64,000 nucleotides of DNA from positions 4,030,001 through 4,094,000 of the forward strand of contig JAULSU010000007.1 of assembly GCA_030512335.1 (NCBI GenBank), in the 5' to 3' direction. Of this stretch, positions 9,996-21,157 are shown piece by piece; the stretch's first letter is position 1, and every line of letters begins with the position of its first letter. The stretch is from Immersiella caudata (lineage: Eukaryota; Ascomycota; Sordariomycetes; Sordariales; Lasiosphaeriaceae). The translations under genes and the position numbers were made by a program. A model generated the notes under the pieces. The model did no database searches and was not told the DNA's origin. It worked only from the letters and a program-made list of their open reading frames with translations.

Positions 9996-10544
9996 CTACC
10001 CCTTAACAATCCTCCTCCACCAAATCTCACTCCTCAACCCCTGCGACTCCAACCAAACGTTCAAATACACCTCCCCCGCTCTCTCCGCCACGGTGTAATA
10101 CCTCGCCTGTGTCTCATTAATCATAACTGGCACACTCGCCGTCCGAATTGGCCCATGCAACAGCTGCCCCTGCGTCTTGGTATTGGCCACCGACGCATTC
10201 AACGAAAAGGTCCCCGCGTACGAAAGCGAGTGGCGCCCCACGAGTTCCCACGAGTGTGGCGGGTCTGCGTCCTTTGGTGGCCAGCGGATGTCGGTGGGGC
10301 GCCAGGCGGGGACGGTGGCGGACATGACTGCGGACATGAAGCCGTATTTTGTATAGGTTAGGAGGCCGGCGGGGGCGTCGCCCCAGGTGGAGGGGATTTG
10401 GGTGTTGGTTGTTAGGTTGTATCTGGAGGAGGGGAGAGTTAGTTGGGTGGGTCAATTGGGGAGGTTGGAGGGGGCTTACACGGTGTTGTTTACGAGGGAG
10501 TAGGTGCCCGCGAGCGCGTGGACGATGTCGGTTGGTTTGACCAT
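9996..10544 (-). CDS. Lipocalin-like domain protein
   Basis: Two exons: 10544-10480 and 10422-9996, with a 57-bp intron (GTAAGC to CTCCAG), giving 163 residues. The first exon encodes a short start (MVKPTDIVHALAGTYSLVN). The junction reads through to a strand-rich domain with the pattern AGTYSLV, then TKYGFMSAVM, then SYAGTFSLN and EIWWRRI near the end. This matches the fungal lipocalin-like family (Lipocalin_5 type), small beta-barrels often found beside biosynthetic or oxidoreductase genes. There is no signal peptide, so it should be cytosolic. The ligand is unknown. The splice phase is consistent and removes an in-frame stop. Confidence 0.75.
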
Positions 10545-12191
10545 TGCGATTGATTGGTTGATGAAGCTCGGCGGGGGAGTGTTGTGTGCTCGGAGGGGAG
10601 GATAGAAAGGGGGGGGGGGGAAGGGGGTTCCCGAGGAACGGGATTGGATTTCTTTATAAATTTCCCCGGACACCCGTTGGAAGAGCAAAGTTGGTAATTT
10701 CCACGTGGGGGAGAGGGGAAAATCGGGTGCCAATATTGATTTCCTACCCGCATATCATTCCCGGTCAGACGGCGCTTCGCTGCAACCCACACTGCAAACA
10801 ACAAGCTCAATTGGCGATGATCCCCCCGGGTCCGCGGCCAAATCGGCAGGTTACCCAGACCGGCCGCAGAATCCTTTGGGGGAGTCGGCTGGGTTGGGGA
10901 ATGAACGGAACGCGGCTTGGACTCTGCCGCGCGGGGTGTGACCAATGAGGGCGACTTGTAGATTGTCTACGCCGCATCGACGCCTAAGCGAATGACCTGA
11001 CACGCCCCGCTGGTCGCTTTTTGATCGTTGCGAGGGGCTGGGCCGCAGCCCCGCCACTTTGACGGTTGATGAGATTCCAGGCTCATGGGACAGCGTTGTT
11101 GGAAGCGTTGGAGAGGACGCAAATCTGCGCGGCCGTGCGGACCACACTCCCTGGGGTTAGATAAGGGGTTGATCGCAAGACTGGAGCGCTGTGCCACGGG
11201 GATGCTTGGGCGTTAATCCTTCCCCATATTCCCTCGGATTATCTGGGACCGAGGGGTGGAACGGGGAAAATCATCACGTGGAGCATGCGGGGGTTCAATG
11301 GAGTGGCAAACAAAGCAGCGTTAGCTTCGGGTACCGTTGTCGAAGTCAATGCCAAGGTCTTTGTTAAATTTCCATTGGAAGTATTGACAATAGGTGAAAG
11401 CCGGCCCGAGAGTCTGGTGTTTTTTTCAGGGGCGTTCCACGCCGCCGGACACGCCCCGAATCAGGGCATTGAGTAGCTACCTACCCTGGCTGCACACAGT
11501 CTGATCCCGTCCAGAAGGATTCGTATCGCCCACCATCCACAAGGGTCCATGTATGTTTTCGTCAGACGCTCGAGCACACCTTTGCCCAACAGGAAGCAAT
11601 ACCGCCAGTGCGTCGCGCTCGCAATTTCCCGGCCATCTGACTGGAGTTGGGTATGCGCCTATGCGTATTTCCGCCCACATTCTCAAAATCTGCGGGCGTC
11701 TCAGCACGAATAGACTGAATGTCTGGTCGTGGAAATAAGAAAGACCGCCAACACAGTGGGGTCGCACCGTTGTGGCTGCGGGGGTGGGACACCCGTTCCA
11801 CCTGGGCGTGCGGGAAAGCATGGCCCGGAGAGGTGGGTCCAACGACGCCGGCCCGCCTCCGTTTGGTGGAGACTAGCCCCGACCCGGACCCCTGACCCTA
11901 CAAACACTGCGTCACTCTTTTCTAGGAGGTCCTCTGATGAAAGCTTAGACTGCAGCGGAATTCCCAATGCAAGGCCCAGGGAACTTGCTCCGCACGAGGA
12001 AACTTCAACTCCAAAAGTCCATGAAGAGATTCGCGATCCCAACCGTGACCTTCACGAATCAACCAAGATCCCGTCACTCATCAGCCACGCACTAGTTCGC
12101 GAATATTGCACTGGCATTTTATAAACTCTATTCCCCAAATTATTCTACCTTGCACAATACCCCTTCCCCCTCCCCTCCCAAGCCACAGCTC
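10545..12191. other. Intergenic, no gene seen
   Basis: About 1.6 kb between two minus-strand genes. Only short open frames with no recognisable domain or coherent splice structure occur. A G-run lies near 10611-10620. Confidence 0.4.
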
Positions 12192-12716
12192 TCAAGGCTC
12201 AACCGCGACATCCACATACCCATTCGCCTCCACCACCTCCACATCCCCCAAGCAAGTCTGCCCCAACTCAATTGGCGTATCCGGACAAGTAAACGGCATC
12301 TCGGCACTCCCCGTGATACTCGCCGTCTTCCCGTCACACGCCCTCGTGTCCAAAAAGCTGAAATATGCAATCAGGTTCAGCTGCAGCCACACCTGCAGGT
12401 CGGGATTCTTGGGTGTGCCGTTCAGCTGGCACGTGTAGCCGCCGCGGAGGGTGCAGCTCAGGGCCTCGGTGGTGTTGGTGGCGGTGTTTGTGACGGTGAA
12501 GGAGGCGGAGGATTGGGCGTTGAGAATTCCGCCGCCGGATGCGGCGTAGGTGACGTTGAGGCTGCCGAAGGTGTACATTTTGGGGATGGAGGCGCCGGTG
12601 GTGCAGAGGGGGCTGGCGGTTTGGCGGGTTGAGAGATCTGGTTGGGGGATGGTGGCTCCGAGGGCGGAGGGGGAGAGGCAGAGGAGCCCGAGGAGGGCGG
12701 TGATGGATGGAGCCAT
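12192..12716 (-). CDS. Small secreted protein, six cysteines after the signal peptide
   Basis: Single exon, 174 residues. The N-terminus is a clear signal peptide (MAPSITALLGLLCLSPSALG) with likely cleavage before ATIPQPD. The mature protein is rich in Thr, Ser, Asn and Ala and has six cysteines spread along its length, compatible with three disulfides. Several N-x-T/S sites suggest N-glycosylation. I do not recognise a domain; the alternating small and hydrophobic residues suggest a beta-sandwich. Such proteins in plant- or insect-associated fungi may be wall proteins or effector candidates, but nothing here decides that. Confidence 0.75.
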   Translation of the reverse strand: MAPSITALLGLLCLSPSALGATIPQPDLSTRQTASPLCTTGASIPKMYTFGSLNVTYAASGGGILNAQSSASFTVTNTATNTTEALSCTLRGGYTCQLNGTPKNPDLQVWLQLNLIAYFSFLDTRACDGKTASITGSAEMPFTCPDTPIELGQTCLGDVEVVEANGYVDVAVEP

Positions 12717-13205
12717 GATGGTATCTCAAGTCAAATGCCGTGGATTGGGGAAAGAGACAGTGACGGATTCTAGCAGTGGTCGCACCCGACACGTGGAAAG
12801 CAGGGAGCTAGAAGATCCCCGCAGGCTGCCGGGAGTTCGGACATGATATAGGACGCCGATGATAAGAAATTCCCCCGCCGGATGCGCGAGGTGAGCAATT
12901 AGAAGGGTAAACGCAGGTCCGGGCTATTGCATGCGTCGGTTAATATGCCCATCGGAAGGAATACATTGGAAAGCTTCCAGAATGCGACGCCCAAGAGGCG
13001 GGTAAAAGGGGTGTCTTGAGCCGCTGAATATCGGCTGCGTTGCCGAATGGCGCCGCTCTTGGCATGCAACCGCCCACCGGAATGCTGTGTTTGAGGATGG
13101 CGGGTACTGTTTTGAGGGTGTGTTGGGGAAGAATCTCGGTCGATTGACTGAAAGTAAACAAAAAGCCCCAGACACCGCGCCATACCCCAAACTGAATCCA
13201 GCGAC
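12717..13205. other. Intergenic, no gene seen
   Basis: 489 bp between the small secreted protein gene and the 3' end of the secreted SET gene, both on the minus strand. Nothing recognisable. Confidence 0.4.
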
Positions 13206-14742
13206 TTAGTTGATCTTCCCTAGATACACCTGCGGCTTTCTCTTCTTTTTGTTCTTCTGCTCCTCTCTCCTCAGCGCAATGTCCTCCTCGAGCCGTGCCA
13301 AGATTTGCGCGGCATTCTGCAGGCTCACCTGATCCTTGGGACCCGGGACGCCCCAGCCATAGTACTCCCACATTGACCGCTTGAAGTACTTTCGTGCATT
13401 CTCCAAGTCCCCGACCTGATAGTAGAGCCGTGCCGGGATCTCGTAAAGATCGCCCAGATGCGGCTCGAGCTCTTCCTCTTCAACAAGTTTGAACAGCTTT
13501 TGCACTACTTCCACCGCGCTGTGAAAGTCCTCCTCCTGGGCGAGTTGGAGAATCCCATCCCGAGCAGCGCGGAACTCCCGTCGTCTAGCATCAGAAGCGG
13601 CAAGGACATCTTGTGGTGCTGAGCAGAGGCTGCATGTGCATTTGAAGCCCCATTGCTTAAGCAAAGTCTCCTTGCGCTCCTCTGACGTGAGTTCGGTGCT
13701 TGAGTCTGTCATGTACGTAGTTAGAGTCTATGAGCCAAAGGAAATGTGCCGGTCCAGCCAAAGGGGCCACAGGGTGATCTCACAGCTGATGGTAATCTCC
13801 TCTCCCACTTCAATGTCCTTGGCTGACCAAATCGTCATGGCCAGCGTCGTCTCAGAGAAGTGAACATGAGCACTAACACGTCAGTTTCTTCCCCGCCATC
13901 TTTGGGGCATCACTCACTTTGGATTGCAGGCATGATTAATCCTCTGTGCAACATCAGCCCCATCCCCACAACATAATACAACCATCCCCCAAAGTGAGAA
14001 TGAAGACTTTACTCACCGACAACTCAACAAACAACCCCATATACCCCACCTCCTCCATCCCCAACGGCAACTCAAACGCATTCGTCACCAACACATCCTC
14101 CTCCACCACCAACTTCCCCCCCTTACTCCCCGCCAACCCCCTCACCCTCTCCGGCGCCCCTAGCCTCTCCACCCCGACCTGCATCAATTCCCGCACTTTA
14201 TCCCTTCCTACCTCCCCAGGATACGCCACTGTAGCCAGCAGTGCCAGGTAGTCAATCAGTATGACCTTTCCCCTGGGGATTCTCCGCGTGGCAAAGACGC
14301 CTAGTCCTTTTCCTGGGACGGGACGGACTTCGTAGGGTGTGGGGAGGCGGTGGGTTAGGTTATCGGCGGGGAGCGCAGAGAGGGCTTTGTGAAGGGGGTG
14401 GGAGGGGAGGTCGAAGAGGGTGGAGGCGAGCTCGGGGGTGGTGATGATGCTGAGGCCGGTGTTGTTGTTGTCACTGACAGGGAGGAAGGGGAGGGCGGCG
14501 TTGGTGTAGACGCACCAGGGGCCGGGGGAGATGCAGTGAGGGGGGTGGGTCCAGGGGGACCAGGTTGATGGGGAGGAGGAGGAGGAGGAAAGAAAGGGGG
14601 CGGGGCAGAGGGGGGTGTGGTTGAGTGAGTTGCGGGGGAGGCCCCAGCCACAGATGGGTTGGGGTGTGGCGGCGGCGGCGGCGGCGGCGGCGGAGAGGAG
14701 GAGGTTGGAGACGAGGAACGCGGCGGGAGGAAAGAGAGGCAT
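13206..14742 (-). CDS. SET-domain protein with an N-terminal signal peptide
   Basis: Four exons: 14742-14017, 13943-13918 (26 nt), 13872-13784 and 13705-13206, giving 446 residues with all phases consistent. The N-terminus is a hydrophobic leader with a poly-alanine tract encoded by GCG/GCC repeats, followed by a cysteine-containing region. The SET domain begins at GKGLGVFATRRIPRGKVIL (about 144-162). It contains RINHACNPN (243-251, encoded by the tiny exon 2) and GEEITISYSS, then the post-SET cysteine cluster CTCSLC and a helical tail with a Lys-rich end. These are the elements of a SMYD/SET5-type protein-lysine methyltransferase, including the Asn-His and Tyr positions of the active site. 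Predicted secretion is unusual for this enzyme class; many Pezizomycotina carry such proteins of unknown substrate. Confidence 0.82.
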
Positions 14743-15859
14743 GGTTGATGATGGAGTCGTCTATCGTCGCGGGCTTGGGAAAGGGAGTTGTAGACCGGCG
14801 TGGCCGGTGGTGAGGACGGAGAGAGCCAGGAGGAGGTGTGATGAGTTTCATCTGCGATGGACAACTGGCATTTGGGATGTGTGCGGATCAACGGTGCCAA
14901 GTTGTGTGTCGTGTCTTGGCGGCGAGCATTTAGCCGCGGTGCGGTGGTGATCGAACTGTACCAAGCCAAGATATCTGGTAGTAGAAGTTAGCTGTATGGA
15001 TTCCAACGCGATACATGGAGCAACTGACTGGGACAATCGAGGAACGGACAATCAAGATCACCTCCAAGGCAAGTTAGCTGGGCAGCATACCGGGTTGATA
15101 CCACTGCGCAAGAGCTCGAAAACAAGCCAAAACCGCGTGCCAGTACGTGTCTGCCTTTCGGCTGGGCGATGCTTGGCGGCACAAAATGGTTGATCGAGCT
15201 CAAACACTTGCGAGGTGGTTCCAGAGAGTACGCCATTTCCGCGACTGTGACTTCCGAGACAGCTTGGAGTTTAGTTTCACCTTTGGTCTGCCCTTTCGGC
15301 AGAACCGCAAGCAACCGCATTTCGGCCGGATGGTACCGTCTGCTTTCTCTCCTCAGCGCCAACCCGAACTCCCAATGTAGCCATCAAGCCAAAAACGACG
15401 GAGCTTAATTTCGGGATGACGGGAGCGGATCACCGCAGCGAGGTCGGGGATGCTGAGAGCGAGGAAATGGCAACTCGCCTGTCGTGGAAAGTGCGACTTC
15501 TCGTACGGAATCAGTTAGACGTCGTTTGCCGCGGCAGGAAAATTCGTGTGCGTCACCCACGTGGGGTCAAATTCCGAGCTCTCCAAGTTCCCCACTTGAC
15601 CCTTGCGGCACTATTTCTTGCTTTAAAACTCGTCGAATATTCTTCCCCATCCTTCCTTTTCCCGGAACCTTCAAATGCCTAACAATTGCGCCAAACAACT
15701 CTCTTTCTCCCGTGCACGTATTTCCGCAACCCTCGTCTTTCTCTGCAAAGGCTTGGAGGGTGCGGGGTCACACAAAACCTTGATGGTCAAGTGGCCCGTG
15801 CGCACCTTGACTCACATAGATTTAGCCCCCGCACACGCACGAGGCCCAAGGCGAGTCTA
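14743..15859. other. Intergenic, no gene seen
   Basis: About 1.1 kb upstream of the secreted SET gene. No conserved coding signal. Confidence 0.4.
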
Positions 15860-16690
15860 CAGCCCAAATTATTGTGGGACCGCGTTCTGGAAGACTTCAG
15901 TAGCTCTCTCAGGAATGGGCCAACGTTTAGGACCATGGTGATGGCCTATTGCATCAATGATGCCTCTGACATCCATTTGGCCACCCTTCCGGTCAGCCCG
16001 TACAAATGGAACCCCTTCACGGCTTACTGGTAGCAGCATGAAGAGATTCGCTTGGCTCCACGACGATTTTGTTCAGAAAGGCGGTTCTCCAGAGGCTTGC
16101 ACGTCGTTCAATGACAAGGTCAGGGTTTTCCAGGCAAAACGGCACAAGTCCCTTGGCATGGCCAGCCTGGAACCCCACAGGCTGGCGGTCCTCGTGAACA
16201 ACAAATTTGCGGAGATGCTGTCTGTTGGATGGGGTAAAAGCTGGAGAGCTCAAGAAGTAGATGGCAGCGGCGGCAGCCGAAAAACGAGACTTGGCCCAGT
16301 GTGTCTTCCGATAGCCTCGCGACTTTTGAAGCGCATGGTCGACGAATAGGCTGGGGTCCCTATCAGTAAGGTGGGGGAGCTACTCTGAAATATGGTCGAG
16401 CTCCTCCTCATTGGGTATCTCCCACGGCTCCTTATGGTAGTCGAAGATCGGTTCAAAGGGCTTTCCATGCAGTTGTCTCCGAACCTCGTCAGCCGTCGCC
16501 TCACTCATGTGATCAGCGGCCTCCCCCAAGACACCCTTTCCCCATCCCCATGCGAGGTTGCCAGTGAGGAGGAACTCCCATCGGCCAGCCCGTGTGCAGT
16601 CGCAAGGGGAGGCCACGCATCTCGTCCGCAATCTGTCGACAGGTGTACGTCAAGGTGAGGTCGATCGGCTCAGGAAAGCTGTTAGCATCT
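15860..16690 (-). pseudogene. Decayed copy of a fungal protein family of unknown function
   Basis: Pieces of one protein can be read in order on the minus strand but in different frames. They are LTYTCRQIADEMRGL (near 16665-16620), WEIPNEEELDHIS (near 16410-16380), RFSAAAAAIYFLSS (near 16290-16250), RKFVVHEDRQPVGFQAGHAK with GLVPFCLENPDLVIERRASL (16220-16070), and a C-terminal stretch WMSEASLMQ then AITMVLNVGPFLRELL (15970-15880). Together they resemble, from memory, a widespread family of conserved hypothetical proteins in Sordariomycetes. In-frame stops and frame changes separate the blocks and no intron set repairs them all, so I call it a pseudogene. The frame between 16350 and 16017 is still clean, so decay is not ancient. 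Confidence 0.6.
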
Positions 16691-17435
16691 TGGCGAGCTT
16701 GGGTAGCACACGCTTACCACCTGGTTGCCACCTATTCACGTCACCAACATCAGCCAACGGGAACATGGCAATGCTGAGGAAATTCTGCCGCCTCCTCCCA
16801 TCTCTCTACACCCAACGAGGATTTGCTTCCTTGCTTGCGTCGTGTGCGGCCATCAGCTGGTCTCCGTCCCCTCATCATAGGTTGGATCAACTTCGCTTTT
16901 CGAACAACCCAGTTTTGTATCGGGATGACTTGGGCGTCCAGCAGGAAAGGGACTTTTCACAGACAAGGGTCGTTATTTCTTCTACACAGAGACCAGGGAT
17001 CAGGTCGTCTTAGGCCTTGAGTGTGTCCCCGATTATTGTTTTTGGACACGCGGGCAGTTCTGGTCGTCCACGCCGCTTGGTGAGATGCGCCTGTGCCTTT
17101 TCTTTTCGTCTGATAGAGAAGCGGTTGGGCAGTATCTGGAGGACTTGGAGCGAGACATTCGAATCGGGCCATTCGCAAGGTTAATGAAGATGGATAGGCG
17201 GCCCTCTGCATGACCGATGAGTCCCTGTCTCGTTCGCCGTTTTCGTCTCCAACTTGTTCGTACCATGTCCATGTAGCCATTCACAACAAACCTCAATTAT
17301 TTGTATTTAGCAAGCAACAACGATACATTTAACATAGACGGCTCGGTAGATAGCTCTATAGAAATATCATCAACATCATCATTCCCACACCTCATCCAGT
17401 CCATCCCCAATCACAACAACTGGCTGCTTGATAGG
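16691..17435. other. Intergenic, no intact gene seen
   Basis: Lies between the 5' end of the decayed pseudogene and the 3' end of the dioxygenase gene. It may contain more eroded 5' sequence of the pseudogene, but I could not follow it. Confidence 0.35.
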
Positions 17436-20400
17436 CTACTCCTCCTCCCAACAAACCTTCATCGTCACGGGCAAGCTAACCAACGCCCCCCAATCCTCCC
17501 GCAAGTACTGCACCCTCTCGCCCTCCTCCACAACCTTCTTTAGCTCCCCCTGCGCCCCCGGCGCCCTCTGCACCCCCCTCTTCGCCATGACACCCCTAAA
17601 CATCTCCGTCAACGCGACATGCCCTACCTCCGCGCCGAGAATAGCATGTGCTCCTCCCGTTGCACTCCCGTTTCCAGATGTGGATGGGGAGGAGTATTGG
17701 AGGTAACTCTCGAGGGGACGGCGGGGATCGACGGCGGTGGGGTTGGGGAAGAGGGTTGGATCTTGGGGGCAGTGGGAGGTGTAGAGTTTGTTGGTGGTGG
17801 TTTCAGGAGAGGAAGGGGAAGTAGAGGAGAGGTAGGAGCCGGATGGGCCGGCGAGGCGAGAGCCTTCGAGGGCGTAGCCGAGGAGGAGGGCGGAGGATTC
17901 TGCGGTGGGAGGGGCAGTGGCGAGGGCGTGGATGGAGGGGAGGTGGGGGGCGCCAGCGGGGGAGAGGTAAAAGTCGATTGCGCGGGCGAACTGGAAGGGA
18001 GAAGAGAGAGGTTAGTATAAGGTTGGCAGGGGGTTCCCGAACGGTTGGTGCGGGGTGCGGGGTTGGCGTGGGGGCCGTCGCCAGCAATTGCAAAGTGTGG
18101 GTAAGGTACGGGGGCTAGCAGGGGTGCAAAGAGGAGGAGGACTTACAGTCTCAGCTTGGGTCGCGACGAGAGCGACAATGGTGGGAAGGACCTGAGTCCA
18201 GGCAGCGTCCTTGGACGACTTTGACAGAGCCTTGACGAGGTTGGCGCCGAATGCACTGACGGGTTCGCTCTTTTTGGAAGCTGACGAATAGAACCCCTTG
18301 GTGCTCTTGATGTTGCTCTCAAACGAAGACACGAGTTGCGTGGCAAAAGTGCGCGCGGCTTGCTCGACGGGAAATGTCTTGACGGGGTCGAGGGCCTGGA
18401 AGATGGCGGCATAGATGACAGAGACGACGGCGTACAGTTCGTGCTCGGTGTAGATGCCCTTTTCGTTGTCGTGCGTCTTGAGCGGCAGGTTGAACGCGCG
18501 CGCGGCAAAGTGCACGGGGACGATGTTGCCGATGTCGCGGATCACGTCGGCGAAGCGACGCCCAGCGAGGTTGTAGCTGCTCTCGGCGACGAGGCGCTCC
18601 GTAGTCTTGCGGTAGAACTCTCTGATCTGCTCGATGACTTCGCTGGTGCAGAGCTCCTGCTGTGCTGTGTATCGCTGGGAGTCGTGGTGCGCTGAGTCGC
18701 CCGACAGGGTCACCTTGCTGCCGCCCTGGGCCAGAAGCTGCTGAAGGGCGTCGTGCCAGGTGGACCGGTACTCGGTGGGCTTCTCCCCGACACTCTTGAC
18801 GGCGTCGTAGGTCGTCGCCTTCGGGAGCGGATCAAAGCGGGCCGGCCGCGAAAAGTCAAACAGATGGGCGCGCTTGAGGTCCTTTTGGATCTTCTCCGTC
18901 TCAGAGGGGATCACCATCGGGTAGTGCGCGTAGATCGAGTTGGGCTTGAAGTGGTGCGGGAACGCGCGGATGAACAGCTTGTAAAACACACAGCCGTGGT
19001 TGATCTTGAGATCGTACTGCACCTCGTTGTACCCCCAGTTCGTCAGGTTGCGCGGGCTGTAGTCGGTCGTGTAGTGCCTATCGCCGCGGACAAGGCAAAC
19101 AGCATCGGACAGCACCACACGCGAGATGGTGTAGGTCGGCGCAATTCCCACGCCAGGCACCATGGGCTCCTTGTTCTCCTCGGCAACAAGGCCGGGATAC
19201 AACTCGACGAAATCCGGGTGGTCGTACAGCCGGCGCAGCGACTCGGCAATGTCGGGGTCCGAGTTGATGTCCTCGAACTTTTCATACGGCTTCAGCCCAA
19301 AGTGCTTCCTGAACTCATTGAGTCCGGACACATTCCACTTGCGCGCCTGGATGATACCGAGAATCTCGACCGCGCGCATCGACTGCGGCACGTTACGCCC
19401 GCCAAACGAACCAGCGGGATCCTCAATGACCGATGTGATGCACTCAACCAAGTCATCGTCGTTGAACTTGCCATCAGCACCGCGCTTGAACTTGTTGAAC
19501 GGCCGCTCTTGCGGGTCTTCAGGGATGGACCGCTCGAACTTGCCAAAGCCGCCGATGAGGTCCGGCACCGTGACTTCGCTGGCTGGCTTTCCGAACAGCT
19601 CGTGGTAAAAGTCTTGGATCCACTTGTCGTCCTTCTCCGAGATGCACGAATGCCATCTGTAGCAGAGGTTGAACTCGGCGGACACGACATTGCCAGTGCC
19701 GCGCTCAGCGCCGTCGTTGGTGCCGACGGCGATGCCGGTGTTGACGCGGGGGTCGAGTGTCCACTCGGTGTCGATGCGGTTGAGCTGTGGACATGTCAGC
19801 AACCATCACTCACGCTCTCGGATGGGATGGTGGGGTACTCACGTTGATAATATTCCTCACGTAGTCGATCAACGTGATGTTGATGTACAGTCCCGATGTG
19901 ATGAGCCTCGCCGTCTGGAACAAGTCATTGTCGTACTTCTTCCAAGCCGCGTCCTTCTTCTCGCCCTCGACATTGGCCGCAGGGGCGGTGAATCGCCCGT
20001 CTTCGTTGATGGCGGCGAGATGCTCGGCGACGTGGTTGTGGAATCGGTTGAACATGATTAGCATCACGCCCACGCCAGGCGGCATGCCCAGCAGTCTCTT
20101 GTCGGCGAAGCAGTCGGGCTTGAGTTTTCCGTCCTTGAAAGTGCGGATGGTGTCTTGCATCTCCTGGTTGCTGCCATACAGGGGTGATAAATCCAGGTAT
20201 GACGACGTCTTGGATTTGGTCATGTCGCGGTAGTCAGTCCAAAAGAGATCTGCGAGAGTTCAGTTGAGTTGGTGTCTCCGGAAGGAACAGCTTGCGAGTC
20301 TTACCGTGGATAATAATCGCCGCCCAGTTCCAAAGAATCGAGGACACATTATTCGGATGCTTCTTGTACTCGGTGCGCTTCATAACCGAGTCGTAGATCA

Positions 20401-21157
20401 GATTCGGATCTGGCAATGCCCCCTGGCGAATGACCGTGGTGTTCACAGAGCGCGCATACGTGCACCCAGCAGCTCCCAAACTGGGAAACATGGGATTCTG
20501 CAAGCCGTCAGCACTCCCCCTACCACCTCCACAACAACCACGGGAAAAAAAAAACTGACATTATTCGACCCATCCGCCTGTCGATACATGTGCTTCTCTC
20601 CCACGTACAACATCGGCGGGTGATCCAGCGTCTCCCACAGCTCCTTGACAAACGAATTGGTCAACTCGGCGCGCAGCTTCGAGTCGCTCCGGAGGTTGGA
20701 CACGAGCTGAATCACCTGCTCCATGAGCATCGTCTTGTCGTCCTTGATCTTCTCGCCCTTGATCTTGCCGACCACGACGGCCTTGAGCGTTTTGAAGTCT
20801 GCCCGTCCATGTCAGCACTTTACTCTTCAACCTCTTTCCCTTCGACTTTAACCTACCAGCAGCGCGCAAAGTCTTGATATCATCCGTCAACTTCCCCCAT
20901 TTCTGCGTCTTGGTTCCTGCCCCTCCCTGATGCGGGAGCGGCTTGACCGTGGCCTGCACAACCTGCGCATACTGTTCGAACGCGTTCTTGACGCCCTTGC
21001 GATCGGCCGTGGTGGATTGCACGACGAGGGGCGTGGGCCTGGGCTTTGCGAGACTCGCGAGCTTCTCCCCTGTGTCGATGGAGCTGGCTGAGCTCGGCGT
21101 CTTGGAGCCGTTGACTTCCTTGGAGCCATTGGTGGCTCCGTTCTTGTAGCTCTCCAT
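17436..21157 (-). CDS. ppoC: Psi-factor-producing oxygenase, PpoC-like fatty-acid 10-dioxygenase
   Basis: Six exons: 21157-20857, 20798-20560, 20497-20305, 20249-19843, 19784-18147 and 17990-17436, giving 1110 residues in consistent phase. The N-terminal half is a peroxidase-like heme dioxygenase: distal histidine in IIIHDLFWTDY (His244), PLYGSNQ, and the catalytic Tyr/proximal His in YRWHSCIS (Tyr422, His425). The C-terminal half is a P450 domain (from FARAIDFYLS, residue 927, in the last exon). There the heme-ligand cysteine is replaced: the loop reads GGAHAILGAEVG with Ile at about 1043. Known PpoC/10R-dioxygenases likewise lack this cysteine and make 10-hydroperoxy-octadecadienoate without the P450 isomerase step. 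Ppo oxylipins regulate sporulation and secondary metabolism. The gene is divergent from the DUF2235 gene. Confidence 0.9.

Noticed and set aside
18753..19847. 364-codon plus-strand open frame
   Set aside because: Antisense shadow of the dioxygenase exon; no recognisable motifs, while the minus strand has clear catalytic residues.
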